DNA from: Candidatus Latescibacterota bacterium | GTDB lineage: Bacteria > Krumholzibacteriota > Krumholzibacteriia > Krumholzibacteriales > WJIX01 | DNA: 6,135 bases | NCBI GenBank assembly: GCA_030621255.1 | Contig: JAUXHZ010000076.1 | Span: forward strand, 1-6,135 | Direction of reading: 5' to 3' | In this document: piece by piece, positions 1-6,085 of the stretch | Numbering within the stretch: position 1 is the stretch's first letter | How the letters are laid out: every line of letters starts with the position of its first letter | Notes under the pieces: model-generated | What the model saw: only the letters and a program-made list of their open reading frames with translations | Databases searched by the model: none | What the model was told of the DNA's origin: nothing | Translations under genes and position numbers: made by a program

Positions 1-1185
1 CTGATTATCGACGCGCTTCTGGGTACAGGGATAAGCAGTCCGGTGAGGGATAATTATGCCGAGCTTATTGAATTGATAAATAGTTCCCAATTGCCCGTTC
101 TTTCTGTAGATATTCCCTCGGGAATCAATGGAACAACAGCCGAGGTTATGGGAACAGCTGTAAGGGCTGATTTAACTGTAACAATGGCGCTGCCGAAATT
201 CGGAACCTTGTTTTACCCGGGGAAAAAATATGCGGGAAGAATGGATATAGTTGATATAGGAGTGCCTTATAGTGTACTGGAAGCAAAGGGGCTGAAGGTT
301 CATATGCTTGATTCTCCTTGTGCCATAGCTGATTTTCCTCTGCGTCCGCCGGAGGCTCATAAATTTGCGTGCGGATCTCTGCTTGTTATAGCGGGGAGCA
401 AAAAATACTCGGGGGCGGCTCAACTTGCCGCCCTGTCGGCCCTTAAGACTGGATGTGGGATAGTCTATCTGGCCGGCCCTGAATCGATTCGTAATACAAT
501 CCAATCGGCGGCGCCGGAAATAATTTTCGTTTCACTGCCTGAAACTGAAACGGGTTCTATCTCAAAGGAAGCCTTGGGAGCAGTAACGGAAGATGTCGGA
601 TATGATGCTGTCGCTATAGGGCCTGGACTTACTGCCGGGAAAGAAACAGTTGAATTTGTTAAGGATTTTGTCTCCCGCTGCCGGGTCCCGATTGTTGTTG
701 ATGCAGACGCTATTAATTCTTTTGAAGGGGAATATCAAGTCCTTGTGGATTTTTCGCGGGAGAAAGAAATTGTTATAACACCGCATTCAGGAGAACTAAG
801 AAGGCTTATCGGAAGAGAAATCCCCGTACTCCCAGCGGAAAGAATAGAGTTGATTGCTTCTCTCGTAAAGGAAAGCCGGATCACCCTTGTTCACAAGGGC
901 GCACCCACCCTTGTGGCAGAGCCGGGAGGCACTGTTTTTGTCAATGTATCCGGACACCCCGGACAGGCCACCGCCGGCAGCGGTGATGTGCTGATGGGAG
1001 TGCTGGGGGGGCTTCTCGCACAGGGGTGCGACGGGGCGGCGGCTTCCAGATTGGGAGTACATATCCATTCCAGAGCAGCTGAGATAGCGGCTTTTGAATA
1101 TGGAGAACGTTCGATGATAGCGGGTGATTGCCTTAGGGCGATTCCCGGCGCGGTAAAAGAAATTGAAGAAATGATTGGTCAATAG
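1..1185 (+). CDS. nnr: Bifunctional NAD(P)H-hydrate epimerase / ADP-dependent NAD(P)H-hydrate dehydratase, 5'-truncated by window edge
   Basis: This cytosolic metabolite-repair enzyme epimerises R-NAD(P)H hydrate and then dehydrates the S form using ADP, restoring damaged NAD(P)H. The frame is open from base 1, so the N-terminus lies upstream; the in-frame GTG at 43 is internal. 394 residues are visible, and fused proteins of this family are usually about 500, so roughly 100-130 are missing. Visible residues 1-100 are the end of the YjeF_N epimerase domain: DALLGTG (4-10, with the conserved Asp) and SVDIPSGIN (35-43). The ribokinase-like YjeF_C dehydratase domain starts near 115, with HKFACGSLLVIAGS (120-133), AIGPGLTAG (205-213), VVDADAIN (232-239), TPHSGEL (260-266) and GHPGQATAGSGDVL (318-331), where D329 is the expected catalytic Asp. 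All of these motifs look intact. It ends in TAG, 21 nt before thiL, which indicates an operon. The family is certain; the N-terminal half of the epimerase domain cannot be judged here. Confidence 0.95.
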   Translation: MIIDALLGTGISSPVRDNYAELIELINSSQLPVLSVDIPSGINGTTAEVMGTAVRADLTVTMALPKFGTLFYPGKKYAGRMDIVDIGVPYSVLEAKGLKVHMLDSPCAIADFPLRPPEAHKFACGSLLVIAGSKKYSGAAQLAALSALKTGCGIVYLAGPESIRNTIQSAAPEIIFVSLPETETGSISKEALGAVTEDVGYDAVAIGPGLTAGKETVEFVKDFVSRCRVPIVVDADAINSFEGEYQVLVDFSREKEIVITPHSGELRRLIGREIPVLPAERIELIASLVKESRITLVHKGAPTLVAEPGGTVFVNVSGHPGQATAGSGDVLMGVLGGLLAQGCDGAAASRLGVHIHSRAAEIAAFEYGERSMIAGDCLRAIPGAVKEIEEMIGQ

Positions 1186-1206
1186 AAGGTATCCATTGGA
1201 GACACA

Positions 1207-2301
1207 ATGAAAGAAAGCAACGTAATAAAAAAACTTAAAGAGAGTTTTCCGGAAGCGCGGATTGGCGATGATGCCGCCGTAATAGCCCCGGGAGAGGGTG
1301 AGATACTTCTCGCCGCGGACGCTGTTGTGGAAGGGGTGCATTACGACCTTTCCTTTTCAACATTGAGCCAGGTAATGCAAAAAGTAATTACTTCAAATGT
1401 TTCAGACATCTTCGCCATGGGTGGAAAGGCATGCGCCATTCTGGTTACAGCGGGTATGACGCGGCAATATCAGCAGAACCAGCTTGAGGAGATTATTAAC
1501 GGCATCAAGCTCGGCTGCAGTTTTTACGGGTTAAAGCTCGCGGGCGGTGATACGGTGTTCAGTCCCGGCGCGGGATTTTTTAATATCGCGATTATGGGTG
1601 AAGTGCCGGAGGGGGAAGCCGTAAAACGGGAGGGAGCTCATCCGGGGGATTTGATAGTATTGACGGGGGAGTGCGGCGGGTCTATGGCCGGTATGGAGCT
1701 TGTAAAAAATTTGTTTGGGATTTCGAATGCCGATGAATATGCTGACGCTATTCTGCCGAAGGAGAAGGAAAAAAGAAGCCTTTTGGTCGATTTTGTTTCT
1801 GAAATGAATCTCTTTACAAGAGATGAAAATATAGACAAGTTCTGCGCGGACAATGACATTTCTTCTGTCGTATCGGAGGGGCTGAGATTGATTAGGAGGC
1901 ATATTGTGCCCGGAACCCGGCCTCTGGATAGATCGGTGTTTGAAGATAATGGGATAGAAATTACATCGATGATAGATGTCAGCGATGGCCTTGGAAAAGA
2001 CCTGGCGGCACTATGCGCGGAGAGCGGGGTTGGAGCGATAATTGATGAAAAATCTTTACCGGTACCGCGAGTACTTGAAAATTCGGGTAAAATTAGCAGA
2101 GAGTTAATTGCAGGCCTGGCTTTACAAAGCGGGGAAGAATATTGTCAAATCGTCACACTCGGAGGTGTGAGGGATGACTGGAGCGGGGAAGAAATTATTC
2201 CGGTCGGGCAAATAACTGCTGATCGGGGAAAGGTCCTTTTGCGAGATCGCGAGGGGCGGCAGAGGGATATAAGTAAGGACGGGTATGAACATATATTTTA
2301 A
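1207..2301 (+). CDS. thiL: Thiamine-monophosphate kinase with an internal insertion
   Basis: This cytosolic enzyme uses ATP to phosphorylate thiamine monophosphate to thiamine diphosphate, the last step of the pathway. The ATG at 1207 is preceded by GGAG (1198-1201) with a 5-nt spacer. The protein is 364 aa; the family is usually about 310-335. The N-terminal PurM/AIR-synthase-like domain shows IGDDAAVI (19-26, Mg-nucleotide Asp pair), AADAVVEGVHYDL (36-48, usually STDTLVEGVHF), AGGDT (112-116) and TGECGGSMAGM (153-163). The C-terminal part has RRHIVPGTRP (230-239), IDVSDGLGKDLA (256-267), SGEEYCQIVTL (308-318) and the terminal GYEHIF (359-364). Two features are odd. About 40-50 extra residues (roughly 172-226, charged and probably helical) separate SMAGM from the RRH..P motif. 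The usual GGEDYELLFT block has diverged to SGEEYCQIVT. The other metal and nucleotide motifs are intact, so ThiL is the best call. A related PurM-fold kinase of altered specificity cannot be excluded. Confidence 0.92.
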   Translation: MKESNVIKKLKESFPEARIGDDAAVIAPGEGEILLAADAVVEGVHYDLSFSTLSQVMQKVITSNVSDIFAMGGKACAILVTAGMTRQYQQNQLEEIINGIKLGCSFYGLKLAGGDTVFSPGAGFFNIAIMGEVPEGEAVKREGAHPGDLIVLTGECGGSMAGMELVKNLFGISNADEYADAILPKEKEKRSLLVDFVSEMNLFTRDENIDKFCADNDISSVVSEGLRLIRRHIVPGTRPLDRSVFEDNGIEITSMIDVSDGLGKDLAALCAESGVGAIIDEKSLPVPRVLENSGKISRELIAGLALQSGEEYCQIVTLGGVRDDWSGEEIIPVGQITADRGKVLLRDREGRQRDISKDGYEHIF

Positions 2302-2313
2302 GGTACGGTTATA

Positions 2314-2907
2314 ATGCTTCTATATTTTATAAGACATGGCCAGACCGATTGGAACAGAGAAAAAAGGATTATGGGCAGGCGACCGGTGCCTATTAATGAT
2401 ACCGGCAAAGAAGGAGTGCGGAAGACCGCGGAGTTTCTCGCGGATGAGGGGATTGACATGATCTATTCCGGCACACTCAAGCGAACGACGCAGACTGCCG
2501 AGATATTTTCAAATGTATGGGGGGTTGACATACATGAAGATACCAGGCTGGATGAATCGCCCTTTGAACAGTGGGCTGGAAAGAGATACAAGGAGCTTAG
2601 GGGCGATCCCGATTTCAAGCTATATACCGCCAAACCAACACAGTCTAATTTTTCAGAAAATGAAGACATGAATGGTATCAAGGAACGTGTAACGAAGTTT
2701 ATTGAAGAAATTGTGCGAAAGAAGAACAGGAAAGCGGCAATAATATCTCACAGTGATGTAATAAAACCGTCCCTTACCTATTTTCTGAGGATGGATCTTG
2801 ATATGATGCACAGAATTACTATAGCGAACGCTTCGGTTACACTTGTAGACGCCGGGGCCGTTCCTCATATTAGATACATGAATTTTGTGCCGTGGAAAAT
2901 GTTGTAA
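2314..2907 (+). CDS. Histidine phosphatase family protein (phosphoglycerate mutase-like)
   Basis: This 197-aa protein belongs to the branch-1 histidine phosphatase superfamily, which transfers phosphate through a phosphohistidine intermediate. The motifs in order are FIRHGQTDWN (5-14, nucleophile H8, phosphate-binding R7), SGTLKRTTQTAE (52-63, second Arg R57), LDESPFEQWAGKRYKEL (79-95, probable acid E81) and IISHSDVIK (143-151, second catalytic His H146). The four expected catalytic residues are therefore present. Two positions differ from the common pattern: HSD instead of HGG after H146, and FEQW instead of FGxW. No signal peptide or membrane segment is seen, so it is probably cytosolic. 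It begins 12 nt after thiL; AAGG at 2300-2303 is only a weak, distant ribosome site, so translation may be coupled to thiL. Relatives include phosphoglycerate mutases, alpha-ribazole phosphatase (CobC) and broad sugar-phosphate phosphatases. The sequence does not settle the substrate, and no cobalamin genes are nearby. Confidence 0.93.
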   Translation: MLLYFIRHGQTDWNREKRIMGRRPVPINDTGKEGVRKTAEFLADEGIDMIYSGTLKRTTQTAEIFSNVWGVDIHEDTRLDESPFEQWAGKRYKELRGDPDFKLYTAKPTQSNFSENEDMNGIKERVTKFIEEIVRKKNRKAAIISHSDVIKPSLTYFLRMDLDMMHRITIANASVTLVDAGAVPHIRYMNFVPWKML

Positions 2908-2920
2908 AAAAGGCGGATTG

Positions 2921-3931
2921 ATGGAAAATTTGTATCTTGGAATAGAAACTTCCTGCGATGATACAGCTTGTGCCCTTTATTCCAATAAAAGGGGGGTTGT
3001 TATTCACAGAACCGCCGCGCAGCTTGTACATGAAAAGTATGGAGGCGTTGTTCCTGAAATTGCATCAAGGTCACATATGAGAGCGCTTCTTCCTCTCTAT
3101 GAGCTTGTAATGAAAAAGGGCGGGATAGGCCTTAGTGATCTGTCCGGGATATGTGTGACAAATGGCCCGGGGCTTACCGGGTCGCTCCTTGTGGGTTTGT
3201 CTTTCGCGAAAGGGCTTTCTTATGGAAGCGGCGTTTCACTGACGGGCGTACACCACCTTGAAGGCCATATTCTGGCAAATGATCTTGAAGACAATTTTAT
3301 AACGCCATGCCTGGCGCTTGTAGTTTCAGGGGGGCACACGCAACTAGTATATGTAAAGGAAATAGGGCAGTATGAATTTATTGGCGGAACGAGAGATGAC
3401 GCGGCTGGAGAGGCATTCGATAAAATCGGCAAACTTCTGGGATTATCCTACCCGGGAGGGCCGGCGGTTGAAAAAGCGGCTGAATCAGGCGATCCGGAGG
3501 CGTTCGATTTTCCGAGAGGATTGAAAAATTCGGGTGAATGTGATTATTCTTTTTCCGGCTTAAAAACAGCTGTGAGGCTTAAGATAGAATCGTTAGGGGA
3601 GTTGTCACCGGCCCTTGTGAGCGATACCGCGGCATCAGCTCAGGAGGCTATAGTTGATGTTCTTATACGGAAAGCGGTTATTGCAGTGGGCAGGAAAGGT
3701 GTTAACAAATTCTATCTTGCCGGAGGAGTCGCGGCAAACAGGCGGCTGAGAGAGCTGGCCCGCGAGATGCTGGGGCCTCTCGGGATAGATGTATACTGGC
3801 CCGAGGTTAAATATTGTACGGACAATGCCGCTATGATAGCGTGTGCCGGGATGTACAGAATAAAATCGGGCAAAACGGACAACATTGAACTTAACACCTT
3901 TTCCCGCGGCAAACTGGAATCCTGGCGCTGA
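2921..3931 (+). CDS. tsaD: tRNA N6-adenosine threonylcarbamoyltransferase (t6A synthesis)
   Basis: TsaD transfers the threonylcarbamoyl group from threonylcarbamoyl-AMP to A37 of ANN-decoding tRNAs, working in the cytosol with TsaB and TsaE. The chosen ATG gives 336 aa, a normal length, and the protein opens MENLYLGIETSCDDTA as the family does. AGG(CGG) at 2911-2915 sits a short distance upstream. An in-frame TTG at 2885 would add 12 atypical residues and overlap the previous gene, so it was not used. Motifs: GIETSCDDTA (7-16), NGPGLTGSLLVG (81-92), HLEGH (112-116, metal-binding H112 and H116), VVSGGHTQLV (134-143), DDAAGEAFDKIGKLLGL (159-175), YPGGPAVE (177-184), DYSFSGLKTAV (208-218), LAGGVAANRRLR (266-277) and DNAAMIA (301-307, metal ligand D301). 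Everything expected is present. It starts 13 nt after the phosphatase gene and is the last gene of the operon. TsaB, TsaE and TsaC are not in the window. A confident call. Confidence 0.98.
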   Translation: MENLYLGIETSCDDTACALYSNKRGVVIHRTAAQLVHEKYGGVVPEIASRSHMRALLPLYELVMKKGGIGLSDLSGICVTNGPGLTGSLLVGLSFAKGLSYGSGVSLTGVHHLEGHILANDLEDNFITPCLALVVSGGHTQLVYVKEIGQYEFIGGTRDDAAGEAFDKIGKLLGLSYPGGPAVEKAAESGDPEAFDFPRGLKNSGECDYSFSGLKTAVRLKIESLGELSPALVSDTAASAQEAIVDVLIRKAVIAVGRKGVNKFYLAGGVAANRRLRELAREMLGPLGIDVYWPEVKYCTDNAAMIACAGMYRIKSGKTDNIELNTFSRGKLESWR

Positions 3932-4108
3932 TCACTTCAAGGGGATTTTGATATTTTCATTTTAGACATTCCGTGTGCAAAAAGCATTGTTCCTTAGTCC
4001 TAAAAGCGGATTAAAAAATCACCATAAAAATTTAGGTAACAAGCTGTACTATTTGTGATTAAAGGCAATTCGCTAAAGGTCTCCACTGCTTTGACTCCGG
4101 GGAAATAC

Positions 4109-4124
4109 TTGGCATGTAAATTGC
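4109..4124 (+). promoter_or_regulatory. Sigma-54 (RpoN) -24/-12 promoter
   Basis: The sequence TTGGCATGTAAATTGC matches the RpoN consensus TTGGCACG-N4-TTGC at every position except one (T for C at 4115). The invariant GG (4111-4112) and GC (4123-4124) are separated by exactly 10 nt, as required. Transcription would start near 4135-4136, giving a leader of about 75 nt before the ATG at 4210. Its orientation and position fit it as the promoter of the receiver-GGDDF gene and probably the genes after it. Sigma-54 promoters need an AAA+ enhancer-binding protein. None is encoded here, and no clear enhancer site was recognised in the AT-rich stretch 3932-4108. A poorer sigma-70-like pair overlaps it (TTGACT at 4091, TGTAAA at 4115, spacing 18). 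Confidence 0.85.
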
Positions 4125-4146
4125 GAAAATTCCGTATGCGGATTCA

Positions 4147-4177
4147 CCCCGCTTTTGTCTATTAGTGTGGGGCGGGG
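4147..4177 (+). promoter_or_regulatory. GC-rich inverted repeat in the predicted 5' leader, overlapping a ribosome-binding site
   Basis: CCCCGC (4147-4152) and GCGGGG (4172-4177) are perfect reverse complements separated by 19 nt, with possible G-U pairs extending the stem inwards. Both arms lie downstream of the predicted sigma-54 start site, so the hairpin would be in the mRNA. The right arm overlaps the GGGGAG (4174-4179) that would serve an ATG at 4189. The second Shine-Dalgarno, GGAG at 4201-4204 before the ATG at 4210, stays outside. No T-tract follows, so it is not an intrinsic terminator. A regulatory role is inference; a chance repeat remains possible. Confidence 0.4.
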
Positions 4178-4200
4178 AGTTCAATTGAATGAATAGTTGT

Positions 4201-4212
4201 GGAGAACTAATG
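4201..4212 (+). promoter_or_regulatory. Shine-Dalgarno and start codon deciding the response-regulator start
   Basis: GGAG at 4201-4204 lies 5 nt before the ATG at 4210. This is the same motif and spacing as before thiL (GGAG, 5 nt, ATG 1207). The upstream in-frame ATG at 4189 has GGAG at 4176-4179 with a 9-nt spacer, and would add MNSCGEL before the receiver domain. The 4210 start gives the usual short lead into KILVVDDEE and is preferred. Confidence 0.6.
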
Positions 4213-5184
4213 GCAGTTTCAGATAAAAATGGGACAAAAATACTTGTAGTAGATGACGAAGAACACATTCGGAGAATTCTTCAATTTCAACTTGAAAGAA
4301 AAGGATACGATGTCATCTGTGCCGAAAATGGCAAGATAGGCTTGCAGATGGCACGAAGTAAGATGCCGGATCTTATTATTCTTGATCTTATGATGCCTTT
4401 GATGGACGGGTTTGAAGTATGCACGGAGTTGAAAGAGGAATTCCGAACAAGCCAGATTCCGATAATAATGTTGACGGCTAAAAGCGAGATGACCGACAAG
4501 ATTCAAGGGCTCAAGAATGGAGCTAATGATTATCTGATCAAGCCATATTCCAATGATGAGTTACTTCTTAGAGTTAACAATGTTCTCGATTGGGGTCAGA
4601 AACAAAAGGACGCGAATCCACTTACAGGATTTTCAGGAAACAAGGCCATTAAGAAGAAATTGAAGGAGTTAATTGAAAACTCTGAATCGTTCGCGTTCTT
4701 GTACGTGGATATTGATAATTTCAAGGCTTACAACGATTATTACGGTTATCATAAGGGTGACGAAACAATCCTGTTTCTGTCGGACATAATAAAAGAAGCG
4801 GTTCATTCAACAGGGAATAATCAGGATTTTATCGGTCATATAGGCGGAGATGATTTTGTGGTGATTACGTCGGTGGATAGGGCCGAGAGAGTCGCAAGAC
4901 GAATAATTGACGAATTTGATATAGGATCTGTTGTACTTATGGATGAAAAGGATATCAGCAGAGGTTATCTGGAGATACGGGACCGTATGGGGGAAACATG
5001 TAAAGTGCCGCTTATGTCTCTGACAATCGCGCTTGTCGCAAACGAGAGCGGGCGATTGAAACACTTCGCGCATGTAAGTGACATCGCTTCTGAGTTGAAA
5101 AAGTTTGGCAAGGAAATGGATGGGAGCGTTTTGGTCAGAGAAAGGCGAAAGAGTAGTGTCGGGAAAGAGGAAGTAGAATTGTGA
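4210..5184 (+). CDS. Response regulator: receiver domain fused to a GGDEF-family (GGDDF) domain
   Basis: This is a 324-aa cytosolic regulator (331 aa if translation starts at 4189). Residues 9-128 form a CheY-like receiver with all key positions: acidic pair D15/D16, phospho-acceptor D59 in LIILDLMMPLMDGFE, T89 in IIMLTAKSE and K111 in YLIKPYS. Residues 136-315 form a GGDEF-family domain: NPLTGFSGNKAI (136-147), YVDIDNFKAYNDYYGYHKGD (165-184, with metal and nucleotide residues D167, N175 and D176) and GHIGGDDFVVIT (209-220). The signature is GGDDF rather than GGDEF or GGEEF, so the fourth, metal-binding Glu is Asp. At the inhibitory RxxD position the sequence is NNQD (203-206), so the Arg is missing. 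GGDDF domains recur in one branch of the superfamily, so this is probably inherited rather than decay. Diguanylate cyclase activity is therefore doubtful; binding GTP or c-di-GMP, or acting through partners, is possible. It is the first gene after the sigma-54 promoter and lies 67 nt before the kinase-like gene. Confidence 0.93.
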   Translation: MAVSDKNGTKILVVDDEEHIRRILQFQLERKGYDVICAENGKIGLQMARSKMPDLIILDLMMPLMDGFEVCTELKEEFRTSQIPIIMLTAKSEMTDKIQGLKNGANDYLIKPYSNDELLLRVNNVLDWGQKQKDANPLTGFSGNKAIKKKLKELIENSESFAFLYVDIDNFKAYNDYYGYHKGDETILFLSDIIKEAVHSTGNNQDFIGHIGGDDFVVITSVDRAERVARRIIDEFDIGSVVLMDEKDISRGYLEIRDRMGETCKVPLMSLTIALVANESGRLKHFAHVSDIASELKKFGKEMDGSVLVRERRKSSVGKEEVEL

Positions 5185-5251
5185 TATGCCTATGGGGTGA
5201 AAGTAAAAGGGAATTGATCGTTCAAATCGCCGGGAATGGAAGTATTAATAA

Positions 5252-6058
5252 ATGGCAGTTATAGAAAAAGAAGAAAGACTTCAATCTTCCCCTTCCGCGG
5301 CGGTCGAAGATAAATTAACGGCTCTCCAGAAAGAGATAGATAATTATAAAGATGTTTTTGATTCGGCTCTTTTGGTGATCAGCAACGAATTTATTAAACC
5401 TCTAACTTCGATAAAGGGATATATGGGGCTCCTTGAAAGGAATTTCAGAGAGATGGGGGGAATGGCAGAGAAGGAAATGAGGCATTTCCGGAAAACCGGA
5501 GAGGGGACAAATGAACTGGAAGTTTTGATAAGAACCTGTGCCCGGATGCTTCGTGTTAAAAAAACAGAGCAGGTTGTCGGTGAGATGAAGAAGATCCGGC
5601 TTAGTGGTTTTGTGGATGAAATACAGGAGAAATATTGTAAACATCCTGAAAGGTTTGTTAATGAGATAGACAAGAGTATTCCCGAAATCAGATTGCAGAG
5701 CAAATATCTTGAGATCGCGCTTGGGAATCTTTTTTCGAACGCTGAAAAATTTGGAGGAAAATCAAAACCTGTCAGAGTAACAGCCGCACTTTCTGAAGAT
5801 AAAGCGATTGGGGAGGAGCGTTTTCTTATAATCAGCATTTGTGATTATGGAATGGGAATTCCTGAAGATATGACAAAAAAAGTATTTCTTCCCTTCTTTC
5901 GAGTGGAGCCTTCAGATGGTGGGAGCGGGCTTGGATTGGGGCTTACTATGGCGGAAGATGCGATTTTGTTTATAAATGGGAAGATTGAGCTGCAAAGTAT
6001 GGCGGGAAGGGGCACGACAGTCATTGTGTCTGTGCCGGCGATAATTTTGGATACTTAA
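5252..6058 (+). CDS. Soluble histidine-kinase-like protein lacking the phospho-acceptor histidine
   Basis: The ATG at 5252 follows GGAAG (5238-5242) by 9 nt and gives 268 aa with no signal peptide or membrane segment. Residues 18-37 look coiled-coil. Residues 38-105 match a HisKA dimerisation helix pair: VISNEFIKPLTSIKGYMGLL corresponds to the family pattern (V)SHE(L/F)(R/K)TPLTSI(R/K)GY, but the phosphorylated His is Asn (N45, codon AAC at 5384-5386). Residues 150-265 are a HATPase_c domain with all ATP boxes present: N box LGNLFSNAEKFG (157-168), G1 box CDYGMGIP (197-204, Asp198), F box FLPFFRVE (212-219), G2 box GSGLGLGL (224-231) and the closing GRGTTVIVSVP (252-262). ATP binding is thus expected, but canonical autophosphorylation is not. 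It could be a pseudokinase or scaffold, as in the Tyr-for-His kinase DivL of Caulobacter, or a kinase using another residue. The frame is otherwise undamaged, so this is not a decayed gene. It is probably co-transcribed with the upstream regulator. Confidence 0.9.
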   Translation: MAVIEKEERLQSSPSAAVEDKLTALQKEIDNYKDVFDSALLVISNEFIKPLTSIKGYMGLLERNFREMGGMAEKEMRHFRKTGEGTNELEVLIRTCARMLRVKKTEQVVGEMKKIRLSGFVDEIQEKYCKHPERFVNEIDKSIPEIRLQSKYLEIALGNLFSNAEKFGGKSKPVRVTAALSEDKAIGEERFLIISICDYGMGIPEDMTKKVFLPFFRVEPSDGGSGLGLGLTMAEDAILFINGKIELQSMAGRGTTVIVSVPAIILDT

Positions 6059-6085
6059 ATCCGGGGAAAATGGGTGTGTAGAGAT

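Noticed and set aside
1..1185. GTG at 43 as the true start of nnr
   Set aside because: The conserved DALLGTG epimerase motif lies upstream of it in the same frame (bases 10-30), so the gene clearly extends beyond the left edge.
796..1341. Long open frame on the minus strand (about 181 codons)
   Set aside because: It lies opposite nnr and thiL, which both have clear family motifs. Its translation has no recognisable domain, and it is explained as a shadow of the coding strand.
2885..2920. In-frame TTG at 2885 as an earlier start for tsaD
   Set aside because: It would add a cysteine- and lysine-rich 12-residue extension unlike the family, and overlap the phosphatase gene. ATG 2921 has its own ribosome site and gives the normal N-terminus.
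3932..3992. Intrinsic terminator after tsaD
   Set aside because: The region is T-rich, but I found no GC-rich stem followed by a T-tract. The only small stem near 3976-3985 is 3-4 bp.
4017..4060. Inverted repeat AATCAC (4017-4022) / GTGATT (4055-4060) as an enhancer-binding site
   Set aside because: The arms are only 6 bp, 32 nt apart and AT-rich. Such a pair is easily expected by chance and matches no enhancer-site pattern I recognise, although it sits at a plausible distance upstream of the sigma-54 promoter.
4091..4120. Sigma-70-like promoter, TTGACT with TGTAAA 18 nt later
   Set aside because: The -10 box matches only 4 of 6 positions and the spacing is slightly long. It overlaps a far better sigma-54 site, so it is noted only as an alternative.
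4131..4142. Short hairpin TCCG-TATG-CGGA near the predicted transcription start
   Set aside because: It has a 4-bp stem and probably straddles the start site, so it may not be fully transcribed. No supported function.
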